DNA of 64,000 nt, taken from Paraburkholderia sp. BL21I4N1 (GTDB taxonomy: Bacteria; Pseudomonadota; Gammaproteobacteria; Burkholderiales; Burkholderiaceae). Within the stretch, counting starts at the first letter, position 1. The number at the start of each line of letters is the position of its first letter. Below are positions 46,131-54,671 of the stretch, in pieces. Under the pieces are notes generated by a model, which saw only the letters and a program-made list of their open reading frames with translations, did no database searches and was not told the origin of the DNA. The stretch covers positions 62,001-126,000 of the forward strand of contig NZ_PVEN01000001.1 in the NCBI RefSeq assembly GCF_002973525.1, written 5' to 3'. Both the position numbers and the translations under genes were made by a program.

Positions 46131-46252
46131 CTGATTCTCCGAGGCAATGCTTTCTTGTCGTCATCGGGCGGCGCGCCGTCATGTGGCGCATGAGCCCGGC
46201 GGGCTCAATCTTAGCGTGTGACGCCCGAGGATGGGAAAGGTGCCCCGCGCGA

Positions 46253-46429
46253 TCAATGCAGACCCGCGGCCAGCCAGGTGCGCACGAGCGGAATGACGTG
46301 CTCGCCGCCCAGCATGCCGAGCAGGCCAACCAGCGCGACGGTGGGCGGCGCCGGCGACTTCACGTTCATCACGCTGTAGAGCAGGCCGACCACCACACCG
46401 GCGGCCAGCGAGACCAGATACGCTTTCAT
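46253..46429 (-). CDS. XapX domain small membrane protein
   Basis: A 58-residue protein beginning MKAYLVSLAAGVVVGLLYSV. It has two hydrophobic helices separated by NVKSPAPPT, then LVGLLGMLGGEHVIP, which matches the XapX/DUF1427 family of tiny inner-membrane proteins often found near xanthine or hydantoin transport genes. Start and stop fit a clean frame. The function is unknown; the second helix may re-enter the membrane. Confidence 0.8.
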   Translation of the reverse strand: MKAYLVSLAAGVVVGLLYSVMNVKSPAPPTVALVGLLGMLGGEHVIPLVRTWLAAGLH

Positions 46430-46496
46430 GTTGGTTGTCCCTGTTATGAGCGGCGCGAGCGGGGCGGCTGTCGCACCGCCGTGCCCGCGTCAGCCG

Positions 46497-47462
46497 TTAC
46501 ATCGTGATGACGACCCGGCCGCGTGTACCGCCGGCCACGGCGGCATAGGCTTCCCGGGTCTGGGCGAGTGGGAAGGTCTGCGCGATGACCGGCCCGGTCA
46601 ACTGGCCGTTTTCGAAGCCTTCGACCAAGGCGGTCATTAACGGTGCCGATTCCGCGACGCCGAGCTTGGCGCTATCCACGCCGAGAAGTTGGGTCTCGTT
46701 GTGATAGAAATCGATCAGGTCGAATTCGACGCGGCGTTTGCCCGTGCCGCTGATTTCGAGCACCCGGCCGCGACGTTTGACGAGGCTCAGCGCGGTCTCG
46801 AACGCCACGCCGCCCACGGTGTCGTACACCACGTCCGCGCCGGCACCGCCGGTCAATGCCCGTACGCGACCGGCGGCCTCGTCGTCGAACGGTACGTAGT
46901 CGTCGATCAGACGGCCCGCGGGCGTGGCGGGGTCCAGCGGATGACGGTCCACCCCAATGACACGCGCACCGCGCGCCTTCGCGATCTGCACCACCGCACC
47001 GCCGACGCCGCCGCCCGCGCCGATCACCGCGATGGTTTCGCCCGCTTGCAGATGCGCATATTCCACGGTGCCGAGCCACGCGACCACGAAGTTCACGCCG
47101 ATCGCGGAGGCTTGCGCGTGGCTCAGCGTTTTGGGTTTGCGCGACAACGCGGCGAGCGGAATCTTGATGAACTCGGCATGCGTGCCGTCGCGGGTGAAGC
47201 CGATATCGCCGCCAGTGCCCCAGACTTCCGCGCCGATCCAGGCCTGCGGGCCGTCCACCACCACGCCGCTAAAGTCGCGCCCTGGCGTGCGCGGCAATAC
47301 CGTGTGTTCGAAATGGCCGGAGACGTTCTTGACGTCGCTCGGGTTCACAGACGCAGCCTTGATTTGCACGACGACGCTGTCCGCATCGGCTTGCAGCGCC
47401 GGCAGATCGACGTGTTCGAGCACTTCCGGATTGCCGAAGGACTGGAATTGAATGGCTTTCAT
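46497..47462 (-). CDS. Zinc-independent quinone oxidoreductase-like dehydrogenase
   Basis: A 321-residue medium-chain dehydrogenase of the quinone oxidoreductase type. The N-terminus MKAIQFQSFGNPEVLEHVD is typical, RTPGRDFSGVV marks the lobe junction, and the NADPH fold contains IGAGGGVGGAVVQIAKARGA. There are no zinc-ligand cysteines in the usual places. The ATG at 47462 has AGGAG upstream; an extension to 47633 is rejected. It reduces quinones or enones with NADPH; the gene is followed by XapX on the same strand. Confidence 0.92.
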   Translation of the reverse strand: MKAIQFQSFGNPEVLEHVDLPALQADADSVVVQIKAASVNPSDVKNVSGHFEHTVLPRTPGRDFSGVVVDGPQAWIGAEVWGTGGDIGFTRDGTHAEFIKIPLAALSRKPKTLSHAQASAIGVNFVVAWLGTVEYAHLQAGETIAVIGAGGGVGGAVVQIAKARGARVIGVDRHPLDPATPAGRLIDDYVPFDDEAAGRVRALTGGAGADVVYDTVGGVAFETALSLVKRRGRVLEISGTGKRRVEFDLIDFYHNETQLLGVDSAKLGVAESAPLMTALVEGFENGQLTGPVIAQTFPLAQTREAYAAVAGGTRGRVVITM

Positions 47463-47651
47463 CGCGTGTCGCTCCTGTTGGGTCTTGGGCTGCATGGGCA
47501 GCGGATTGAGGCTAGTGTAGATGGCTGGAAGAGCGGTGTCATGACAAAAACTTTCGAATTTCGGACAAGGCGCAACGCGAGAACCACGGTATTCGAGGCC
47601 GCACGCGGAGGTTTCAATGCGCGCGTCGCGCAACGCATTGCCGGCTAGCTT

Positions 47652-48497
47652 TCAGCCGCGCCCGGATTTCGCCGGCTGGGGCTCGATCGCCGTTACCGAA
47701 GCTGCCGCCGCCGCTTCGCTCAACGTGCCGCCCGGATCGAAGCCGGTAGGCGGCGCACCTAACTCACGCCGGAACATGTCGCTGAAACTGCTCGGCTGGA
47801 AGCCCAGTTCACGCGCGATGCTGCTCACCGGCCGTCCTTCGGCGAGTCCCGAAACGGCTACCGCCAGTTGCACCTGACGTCGCCATTCGGCGAAGCCCAC
47901 ACCCAGTTCGCGCGTGAAGAGTCGCGCGAGCGTGCGTACGCTCGCGCCGACCGACGCCGCGTGCTGCTCGAAGCTGATCGCGATCGACGGATTGCCGATC
48001 ACCGCGCGGCAGAGCGCTTCGAGACGGCGGTCCGACGCATCGGGCAGCGCGATGCGCAGCGACGATCGCGGCGCGCGTCCCAACTCCAGCACGGCGAGTC
48101 GATAGGCGGCTTCGAGATAGGCTTCATCGCCCGTTTGCGTGCGTTCGTGTTCCGCGATCGAGGTGATGAGCTCGCGCAGCAGACCGTTCACTTCGAACAC
48201 GTCGCTGCGCCGGCTTAAATGGCCGACGTTGCGCTCGTGGAAGTACAGGTTGCGCATCTCCACTTCGCTCATCATGTGGATGGAATGCGGCGTGCCTCCC
48301 GGCAGCCAGACCGCACGTTGCGGCGGCACGACCAGCGCTTCGCGGCCGACTTCGACCCACATCACGCCCGACACCGCATATAGCACTTGCGCCCACGTGT
48401 GCGAGTGCGGTTCGATGCGCAGCCCGCGCGGGTAGTGGCGCGCGAGCGCGCCGGCGCCGGCGGCGTCGCGGAGTTCGGGAGGGCGGGCTTTGGGCAC
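47652..48497 (-). CDS. AraC-family transcriptional regulator with N-terminal cupin
   Basis: A 281-residue regulator: a cupin-like sensor at the N-terminus (YPRGLRIEPHSHTWAQVLYA, VVPPQRAVWLPGGTPHSIHM) and two C-terminal helix-turn-helix motifs (ASVGASVRTLARLFTRELG, PVSSIARELGFQPSSFSDMFRRELG). This is the typical layout of repressor-like AraC proteins that sense small molecules. It is a GTG start. The quinone oxidoreductase gene downstream on the same strand, and the AEC transporter upstream, are possible targets. Confidence 0.93.
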   Translation of the reverse strand: MPKARPPELRDAAGAGALARHYPRGLRIEPHSHTWAQVLYAVSGVMWVEVGREALVVPPQRAVWLPGGTPHSIHMMSEVEMRNLYFHERNVGHLSRRSDVFEVNGLLRELITSIAEHERTQTGDEAYLEAAYRLAVLELGRAPRSSLRIALPDASDRRLEALCRAVIGNPSIAISFEQHAASVGASVRTLARLFTRELGVGFAEWRRQVQLAVAVSGLAEGRPVSSIARELGFQPSSFSDMFRRELGAPPTGFDPGGTLSEAAAAASVTAIEPQPAKSGRG

Positions 48498-48590
48498 GGT
48501 GGTGGCAGGCGGCTCGGGTCGCGCTTCGCGAGTGAGGATCGCGGACCGTGGCGGTCCGTGGGCGAAGCATAGCGCGCGGCGCGGCTGCCG

Positions 48591-49535
48591 TCAGGTGCGG
48601 TGCCCCATTAACAGCAGCAGGGCGGACAGCGTGACGACGGAACCGGCCGTGGACAGCAAAATGGTCCGCGACGTGATGTGCGCCTCGCGCTCGTAAAACT
48701 CGGCGAGCATGAACGGGCCGGTGCCGGTGGGCAGCGCGGCCAGCACCACGGCCATTTCGACTAGTGTGGGCGGCAGCCCGAAGACCCGCGCCGCGAGCCA
48801 CCACGTCAGCGCCGGTTGCGCCACCAGTTTGACGCCGGTCAGCAGCAGCGCAACGCCGCGCGCGCCGGGCTCCGATGGACGTTTTTCGGCGAGGAACAAG
48901 CCAAGGCTCACCAGCGCGCACGGACTTGCCGCGCCGCTCAGCAACTTCAGGAAAGTCTCTGCGCTGGCCGGCATCGCGACGTGAAAGCTCGCCAGCAGCA
49001 TGCCCGCGATGGGCGACACGATTAGCGGATTGCGCGCCAGTGCGCGCAGCACTTTCAGACCCAGCTTATGCGGCGCGCGCTCGGTCTGCAGACCGATTTC
49101 GATCAGCACGATCGCGAACGCGAACAACACGCAGGCGACGAGGATCGTGGCGATCGTGGTCGGCGTCAGGCTGGCGGGACCGAAAGCGATCAACGCCAGC
49201 GGGAAGCCGATGTAGCCGGTGTTCGGATACGACGCCGCGATCGCATCGACGCTGGCATCGGCGAGATGCCGGCCGTTCATCAGACGCAGCGCGAGGATCA
49301 GCAGGAACACGGCGGCGCACGCAATCGAGAAGGTCGCGACGAAGGCCGGCTGATACAACTGCTGCCACGTGGCGCGGGCCATCGTATCGAACAGCAGCGC
49401 CGGCAGCGCGAGCCAGACCACGAATCGGTTCAGCTCCGACGCGGAGTTCGGTCCAAGCACGCCGCGCCGCCGACAGGCGAAGCCCGCGAAAATCAAACCG
49501 AAGACGGGAAGCAGAATTTCGAGGGTGGCTAACAT
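48591..49535 (-). CDS. AEC family auxin-efflux-type carrier
   Basis: A 314-residue inner-membrane transporter of the AEC/PIN-like (bile/arsenite/riboflavin superfamily) group with about ten hydrophobic helices. It starts MLATLEILLPVFGLIFAGFA and includes SYPNTGYIGFPLALIAFG, the conserved broken-helix segment, and a C-terminal half repeat (AVVLAALPTGTGPFMLAEFY). The ATG at 49535 is preferred over the upstream frame. Substrates of bacterial AEC carriers include malate, malonate or aromatic acids; here unknown. Divergent from a LysR gene with a 123-bp gap. Confidence 0.92.
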   Translation of the reverse strand: MLATLEILLPVFGLIFAGFACRRRGVLGPNSASELNRFVVWLALPALLFDTMARATWQQLYQPAFVATFSIACAAVFLLILALRLMNGRHLADASVDAIAASYPNTGYIGFPLALIAFGPASLTPTTIATILVACVLFAFAIVLIEIGLQTERAPHKLGLKVLRALARNPLIVSPIAGMLLASFHVAMPASAETFLKLLSGAASPCALVSLGLFLAEKRPSEPGARGVALLLTGVKLVAQPALTWWLAARVFGLPPTLVEMAVVLAALPTGTGPFMLAEFYEREAHITSRTILLSTAGSVVTLSALLLLMGHRT

Positions 49536-49658
49536 CGAGGCGCACGGCTTTGGAAAAAGGACGATCCGCCAGCGTAGTGGCTTGCGTTGATACAATCCAA
49601 TACTGTTTTTCGAGTCCGACGATACTTTTTTAGCATTGTCATTTCGGGTGGGCGCATT

Positions 49659-50525
49659 GTGATCGATATCAAGCCGCTACGCTACTTCGTGACGCTGGCC
49701 GAGACGCGTCATTTTGGCCGGGCCGCGGCGCGTCTGAATCTGTCGCAGCCGCCATTGAGCCGGCAACTGGCGGCGCTGGAGGCGAATCTCGGCGTCGTGC
49801 TGATCGAGCGCAGCCCGCGCAGCGTCACGTTGACCGCGGCGGGCGAACGTTTTTACGCTGACGCGAAGGCGATTCTCGCGTCGCTCGATCAGGCGGTGCG
49901 CAATGCGCGGGCGGCAGCGCATGGCGAAGCCGGCAAGCTCGCGATCGGCTTCACGATGTGTGCCGCGTACAGCGTCGTGCCGGGCTATGCGCGCGTGTTC
50001 GGCGCGGCGTTTCCCGACGTGGCGTTGAATCTGCGCGAAGTGGTGTCGAACGATCTGGCCGCGCAGGTGCTGGCTGGACAGATCGACGCGGCCATCATGT
50101 TTCCGAACGTGCCCGACAAAGGGCTGGCCACGCGCACGATCCTGAGCGAGCCGTTGTGCGTTGCGCTGTCGCGTGGGCATCCGCGGGCGCGTGCCCGGCG
50201 GTTGAAGATTGCGCAACTGGCGGGTGAGCCGTTCGTGCTCGCTTCGTCGGAAGTCGCGCCGGGTTTGCGTGCCGCGATTCTCGACCATTGCCGGTCGGGC
50301 GGTTTCGAACCGGATATCCGCTTCGAAGTGCAGTTGCAGCAGACCGTGCTGAGTCTCGTCGATGAAGGCGTGGGCGTGGCCTTGGTGCCCGCTTCGATGC
50401 GCAAGGCGCAACTTGCGGGCGTGGTGTTCCGGCCGCTGGTCGATGCGCCCTTGATTGAGCAGGTGCTGGCGTGGTCGCCGGCGAATCGCAATCCGTGTCT
50501 GGCGCGATTTCTCGAGTTGGCGTGA
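49659..50525 (+). CDS. LysR-type transcriptional regulator (CatM/BenM-like)
   Basis: A 288-residue regulator with the N-terminal helix-turn-helix (IKPLRYFVTLAETRHFGRAAARLNLSQPPLSRQL) and the effector domain from residue 90 (KLAIGFTMCAAYSVVPGYAR). The DIKPLRYF start is common to aromatic-acid-responsive CatM/BenM-like proteins. The GTG at 49659 follows GGTGGG. The divergent AEC carrier is the obvious candidate target. The intervening AT-rich sequence contains the T-rich run expected for LysR sites. Confidence 0.93.
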   Translation: MIDIKPLRYFVTLAETRHFGRAAARLNLSQPPLSRQLAALEANLGVVLIERSPRSVTLTAAGERFYADAKAILASLDQAVRNARAAAHGEAGKLAIGFTMCAAYSVVPGYARVFGAAFPDVALNLREVVSNDLAAQVLAGQIDAAIMFPNVPDKGLATRTILSEPLCVALSRGHPRARARRLKIAQLAGEPFVLASSEVAPGLRAAILDHCRSGGFEPDIRFEVQLQQTVLSLVDEGVGVALVPASMRKAQLAGVVFRPLVDAPLIEQVLAWSPANRNPCLARFLELA

Positions 50526-50534
50526 GCGCGTGGG

Positions 50535-51200
50535 TTATGACTTGGCGAGCGGCGGCGTGGCGGGCGACGCGGCGTTGTCCGCGTAGCGCAGGGCATCTTG
50601 CCGGATGCACCGACGGCACCAGAAGGTCCAAGCCGTCAGCGCGGCATAGACGCCGTAGCGCACCGCTTCGGAAGCTATCCCCGAGCGTGGCTCGGTCGGC
50701 CATTGCCAGACGATCAGCGTGCGCACAATGTTCTCGCCGATCATGCCGAGGCCCCACACGAGCGTCATCAGGCGGATATACGCGGCGAGCGTGGGGCGTT
50801 CGCGCCAATGCTTTTCAAAGTTCTCGGCGTCGCGGTGACCTTCGCGCATCATCGTCGAGCGGGCGAGATAGAACACCAGCGGCCTCCGCAGCGCGAGCGA
50901 GACGAGAAACAACGCGCCGATCATGGCGAGCACCATGGGGTCTTCGAGCGCGCGTAACGCCGGGCTGCGGCCGAAAGCGGCGGCGAGACTCGACAACGCA
51001 ATGCCGACCAGCACGAGCGCGCTGAGCGCGTCGAAATGGCGACGGTGCAGCAGGTCCCAACTCATCCACGCGATCAACGGCAACGCCGACGCGGCCAGCG
51101 CGCCGAGTTGGCCCCAGTGCGGGAAGGCGAACCGGTAGGCGAGCCAGGGCAGTGCAACGTTGATGACGAGGGCGCTGAGGTAGCGTAGGCGGGGGTTCAT
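50535..51200 (-). CDS. VC0807-family membrane protein
   Basis: A 221-residue protein with about six hydrophobic helices (for example LSALVINVALPWLAYRFAF, ALPLIAWMSWDLLH, FDALSALVLVGIALSSLAA, MVLAMIGALFLVSLAL) and the conserved RPLVFYLARSTMM and AYIRLMTLVWGLGMIGENI segments, typical of the VC0807/DUF families of intracellular septation-like membrane proteins. Function unknown. It is convergent with the LysR gene, 9 bp away. Confidence 0.85.
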   Translation of the reverse strand: MNPRLRYLSALVINVALPWLAYRFAFPHWGQLGALAASALPLIAWMSWDLLHRRHFDALSALVLVGIALSSLAAAFGRSPALRALEDPMVLAMIGALFLVSLALRRPLVFYLARSTMMREGHRDAENFEKHWRERPTLAAYIRLMTLVWGLGMIGENIVRTLIVWQWPTEPRSGIASEAVRYGVYAALTAWTFWCRRCIRQDALRYADNAASPATPPLAKS

Positions 51201-51226
51201 GATGCGCGGTTGTTCCGACGAATTGC

Positions 51227-51664
51227 CTATGAACGTTTGCCTTCGAATGCCCTGAGCAGTGGGCTGTCGGGCGCAATACGAATAAAGAACTGCGGGGGCT
51301 GGAATCCCTCCGACGCTTCTCTCAACTCGGTCAGCGAAACGGTGCCGGAAAGGCGCTGCGCATCATGCAATCCCAAGGCGAAGCCCTTGGAAATCCCGTC
51401 GAAATAGTCGAAAAATTCTCTACGCGTGATACCGCACACATCGGCAAATTGCCGCCATAACGCGGCGGGTGCAAGCGAATGTGCGCCGCTCACTCTCGCA
51501 CAGCCGATCACGCGGCCAACGGGCAGCTTGACGTAAATCCAGACGACAGTGCCTGCCTTGACGTTCATCGTGCGGCGCCGCAGTTCAACATGCTTGGTGC
51601 CCGCAAATATGTTTTCGGCGTGTCGCTCTTCAAGCGAAATGAGTACGTGTTCGGGATGTTCCAT
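51227..51664 (-). CDS. ASCH-domain protein
   Basis: A 145-residue soluble protein. Its first half has the ASCH (PUA-like) pattern: EHVLISLEERHAENIFAGTK then HVELRRR, with the conserved Gly, Lys, Glu and Arg of the binding cleft, followed by VWIYVKLPVGRVIGCARV. The second half is a helical extension (FFDYFDGISKGFALGLHDAQ). ASCH domains bind RNA or modified nucleosides, and one group hydrolyses N4-acetylcytidine. The ATG at 51664 has AAGGG upstream and lies inside the end of the large GNAT-PIN gene (35-nt overlap), showing translational coupling and a probable joint function. Confidence 0.8.
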   Translation of the reverse strand: MEHPEHVLISLEERHAENIFAGTKHVELRRRTMNVKAGTVVWIYVKLPVGRVIGCARVSGAHSLAPAALWRQFADVCGITRREFFDYFDGISKGFALGLHDAQRLSGTVSLTELREASEGFQPPQFFIRIAPDSPLLRAFEGKRS

Positions 51665-53822
51665 GGGCAAACCCTTCATCGAGGATTTCTTGAAGCTGTG
51701 TGTTATTGATTGCGCGGGTGGTCAGCAGGTTGGTCGGACTGCCGCAGCCGAGGCGCTGCAGTGTTGAAAGTGGTACTGGACGTTCGAGGCGAATGATGTT
51801 GTCGAACACGGTCACCGTTTTCGTCTTGGACCGACCGATTGCTTCGAGTCCCGCGGGGTCCAGCACTGACGGATCGAGGTCCGAATTGTCCAACGCCTGC
51901 TGGGACTTCAGGTAGGCGTGTTGTACGCGCGCGATTGCGACAATGGCGCCAAGCCCCCGGTTCTTCGCTGACTCGTAGAACAGAATGAGGTTACCACGCT
52001 TGAATTGCTTCAGCGTGGCGGCGCCGCTGAAATAGTGCCGCTCTTTGTAGAGCTTGGCGCGAGCGTGGGGGAGCAGACTCTTCTGAGGGGAATGTGCTAA
52101 CAGATGATCGGCAAACGCTCGCCGGAGCGGCGTAATGACGGCCGATCTTCCGGGCAGACAGAAGAGCGCGGGAGAAAGCAAGGTTTCCAATGCCATCAAG
52201 GAGATATGTCCAACATTGCCGTCGGGTCTGAGAAGGCGAATCTGTTGATCGACTTCCCGATAGGCCGGTGGCCCATCAGGCAGACGTACCCGGCTGGCCA
52301 GATAAATGTCTTCTGCGCGATCGGCCCAATTCGATGTCGTCACGATGCCTCCCAACGCAAGCTTGGTCAGCGATGTCTGTCCCGCCAACCCGCCGAAGCC
52401 GAGCGTCGAAGCAATTTCACGGATCTGCGCCTGTTGCGGAGGAAACGCAAGCCTGATTTGGGCCGCTCTCGCCACGGTGGCTTGTTCGATCAGATGGCTG
52501 AGCAGAAGACTGGCGGCGTGAAACGCTCCAGGTTGCGTTTCATCCACGGCTACGTGTGCGCTGATATTTTCCAGTGTCATGGCCTTGGGCCACGTCAGGT
52601 ACCCAACTAGACGGTCTTTTGACCAGGCGCCATACCGATTGCAAATCCGCTCATTCGAATCGACCGCGGCCCACTCCGTGACCACGGCTGATTTGTGTAT
52701 GCCTAACCGGGACAAAAGCTGAAGCACTTCTGCTTCGTCGGATCGATCGAGGCGGGAGATCGCAAGAGAATTGTCCGCCCCCGTTTCGAAAATTTCCTCT
52801 CTGGTGGCGCCCGCATTCAGGTGTTTGAAAGCGCCGGGAGAAATGACTTGAATGCCGTACTTTTCATTGAGCCTCGCTGCGGCATTGAGGATGGATCCGT
52901 CGTTGGTGACCAGACCGGCGAGCCTGTGCTGAATGGCTGTGGCTAAATGCCGTACGTCGGAGATATCGTTGCTGCTGAGCGCGTTGGCGCGATGCCGCTC
53001 CGGAAAGACGATGGATGAGAGTTCCGGCGCCAGCGCTTCCCACTCATGGGCTAGCGGGCTGGGGAACGACGGGAAGATGCGGGCATAGGCCAGCATGGGA
53101 TCCGTGATGCCGACGCTTGCTGTGCGCGTAAGCTCGGCGGCGATCTCTGTGCTGAGAGCGAATTGACAGGAGCCGGCACGCTCAAGCTTGAATAGATCCA
53201 GAATCTCCTCGTTTCTGCTTCTGCGGGGCCCCAGGTCGAACAGCACGTTGAGATCCAGAAGAAACAGCGGAATTTCCGCTGTTTGAGTCGAATTGAGCCC
53301 GAGCGGATCAGCAGCGCTGACACCACTAGGAGCAAACAATTGCGGCGTGTCCAGTTCGTGACTGCGGACGAGGATGGTTCGATTTCTCGTTTCGCCGCCT
53401 TTGACGACGCGCTGAACATAGAAGCCCTGGTTTTCCCAGAAGCGGTTGGCCTCACTCATATCCTGTCCGACTCGCGCGTACATGGAGATGAAAGCGTGAT
53501 CTGTCAGATGCTGCTTAAGGTGACTCAGCAGGCGAGCCGCAACGCCACGTTTTCTGAAGGTAGGGACGACGAACATCTGCAGCACGCGCCCTTTCGGATG
53601 CCTGGCTTCAAATAGCAGATGACCCGCGTAAATCAGACCGTCCGCACGCCGCTCGACTGCAACCAGCAGTTGCTCCTTTCGTGCAAAGTCCGCAAAGACA
53701 CTGGCAGGGAAAAATCCAAGGGCGTTTTTATCGCTGTCAGCTGCCTCGATAACGGATGAAACGAATGGCGCAACGTCGCCATGATTATCCAGAATGGATA
53801 TAAAGGAGTTTTCGACGATCAT
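51630..53822 (-). CDS. GNAT-PIN-GNAT-like-PUA-like multidomain protein
   Basis: A 730-residue soluble fusion. Residues ~1-155 are a GNAT acetyltransferase (VLQMFVVPTFRKRGVAARLL is the acetyl-CoA loop). Residues ~185-335 look like a PIN nuclease with acidic residues in place: D190 (FLLDLNVLFDLGP), E226/E230, D286/D289 (NDISDVRHLATA) and D308 (LVTNDGSI). Residues ~350-500 resemble a second, degenerate GNAT. Residues ~560-690 look PUA/ASCH/EVE-like (KLYKERHYFSG, FKRGNLILFYESAKNRGLGA, IVAIARV). The composition is lower in G+C than most of the window. The overlapping downstream ASCH gene suggests a two-gene RNA-directed toxin or defence module (inference). No transposase is adjacent. Confidence 0.8.
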   Translation of the reverse strand: MIVENSFISILDNHGDVAPFVSSVIEAADSDKNALGFFPASVFADFARKEQLLVAVERRADGLIYAGHLLFEARHPKGRVLQMFVVPTFRKRGVAARLLSHLKQHLTDHAFISMYARVGQDMSEANRFWENQGFYVQRVVKGGETRNRTILVRSHELDTPQLFAPSGVSAADPLGLNSTQTAEIPLFLLDLNVLFDLGPRRSRNEEILDLFKLERAGSCQFALSTEIAAELTRTASVGITDPMLAYARIFPSFPSPLAHEWEALAPELSSIVFPERHRANALSSNDISDVRHLATAIQHRLAGLVTNDGSILNAAARLNEKYGIQVISPGAFKHLNAGATREEIFETGADNSLAISRLDRSDEAEVLQLLSRLGIHKSAVVTEWAAVDSNERICNRYGAWSKDRLVGYLTWPKAMTLENISAHVAVDETQPGAFHAASLLLSHLIEQATVARAAQIRLAFPPQQAQIREIASTLGFGGLAGQTSLTKLALGGIVTTSNWADRAEDIYLASRVRLPDGPPAYREVDQQIRLLRPDGNVGHISLMALETLLSPALFCLPGRSAVITPLRRAFADHLLAHSPQKSLLPHARAKLYKERHYFSGAATLKQFKRGNLILFYESAKNRGLGAIVAIARVQHAYLKSQQALDNSDLDPSVLDPAGLEAIGRSKTKTVTVFDNIIRLERPVPLSTLQRLGCGSPTNLLTTRAINNTQLQEILDEGFAHGTSRTRTHFA

Positions 53823-54137
53823 CGCAGTGCCTGGCCTCTCTGCATGTCGCCGCAGGCGTGCCTTTCCCTGCGAAGTAGTTTCACATGGACGGCCGTTGCG
53901 GGCTGGTTAGTTTGGACGGCCCTTGGGAGACGTGCATAAAGCGCGGCAAGGGCGGACGCGCAAATTTACCATCGATTAGGCAAACGTAATAACGGGACGG
54001 GCAGAGAAATATTCGATGCTTGCAAGAGCGCTTGAAAACTATTCGCTTTCCGGTTTTCCATTGTCCTCGCCAACCTATCGAGCGCCAAATCTGAGAAGAT
54101 CGAATGTCCGACTTCCGAACTCATCAAGCCGATTCCC
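53823..54137. other. Divergent intergenic region upstream of the GNAT-PIN gene
   Basis: About 315 bp with no convincing gene. The segment 53950-54070 is AT-richer and is the likely promoter zone for both directions. No repeats or attachment-site-like sequences were seen. Confidence 0.5.
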
Positions 54138-54671
54138 ATGCCCACCCAACCCACCCTCACCACCAACCGCCTGACCTTGAGCCCGCACACCACGAGCGAC
54201 TTCCTCGACAGTTACGCGATGTGGTCCGATGCCGAGGTGATCCGTTACATCGGCGGCAAGCCCTTCACGCGCGAAGAAGTCTGGGCGCGTCTGCTGCGTT
54301 ACGCCGGGCATTGGGCAATGCTGGGATATGGCTACTGGGTGGTGCGGGAAAAGCAGAGCGGCCGCTTTGTCGGCGAAGTCGGCCTAGCCGACTATCACCG
54401 CGAGATTGAGCCGTCGTTGCTGGGCACGCCGGAAATCGGCTGGGCGTTGAACCCGGCGTTGCACGGCCGCGGTTATGCGACCGAAGCCGTACGCGCCGCG
54501 CTCGATTGGGCCGATGCGCAATGGCCGGACAAAGACACCGTGTGCCTGATCTCGCCGGAAAACCTGGCGTCGCTGAGTGTGGCGCGCAAGTGCGGCTACC
54601 GCGAACGGCTGCGCACGCCCTACAAAGGCAGTCCAACCATCGTCCTGCGCCGCGCGCCGAACGCGCGCTAA
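54138..54671 (+). CDS. GNAT N-acetyltransferase (RimJ/RimL-like)
   Basis: A 177-residue protein of the ribosomal-protein acetyltransferase subfamily: TTNRLTLSPHTTSDFLDSYA at the start, then IGWALNPALHGRGYATEAVRAAL (acetyl-CoA loop) and ENLASLSVARKCGYRERLRT. These proteins acetylate N-termini or small molecules; the substrate is unknown. Its stop overlaps the convergent GNAT gene by four bases. Confidence 0.9.
   Translation: MPTQPTLTTNRLTLSPHTTSDFLDSYAMWSDAEVIRYIGGKPFTREEVWARLLRYAGHWAMLGYGYWVVREKQSGRFVGEVGLADYHREIEPSLLGTPEIGWALNPALHGRGYATEAVRAALDWADAQWPDKDTVCLISPENLASLSVARKCGYRERLRTPYKGSPTIVLRRAPNAR

Noticed and set aside
46191..46207. Hairpin TGAGCCC/GGGCTCA between XapX and DUF4337 as a terminator
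   Set aside because: The 7-bp stem has no U-run on either strand and a 3-nt loop; it is more likely incidental or a minor mRNA hairpin.
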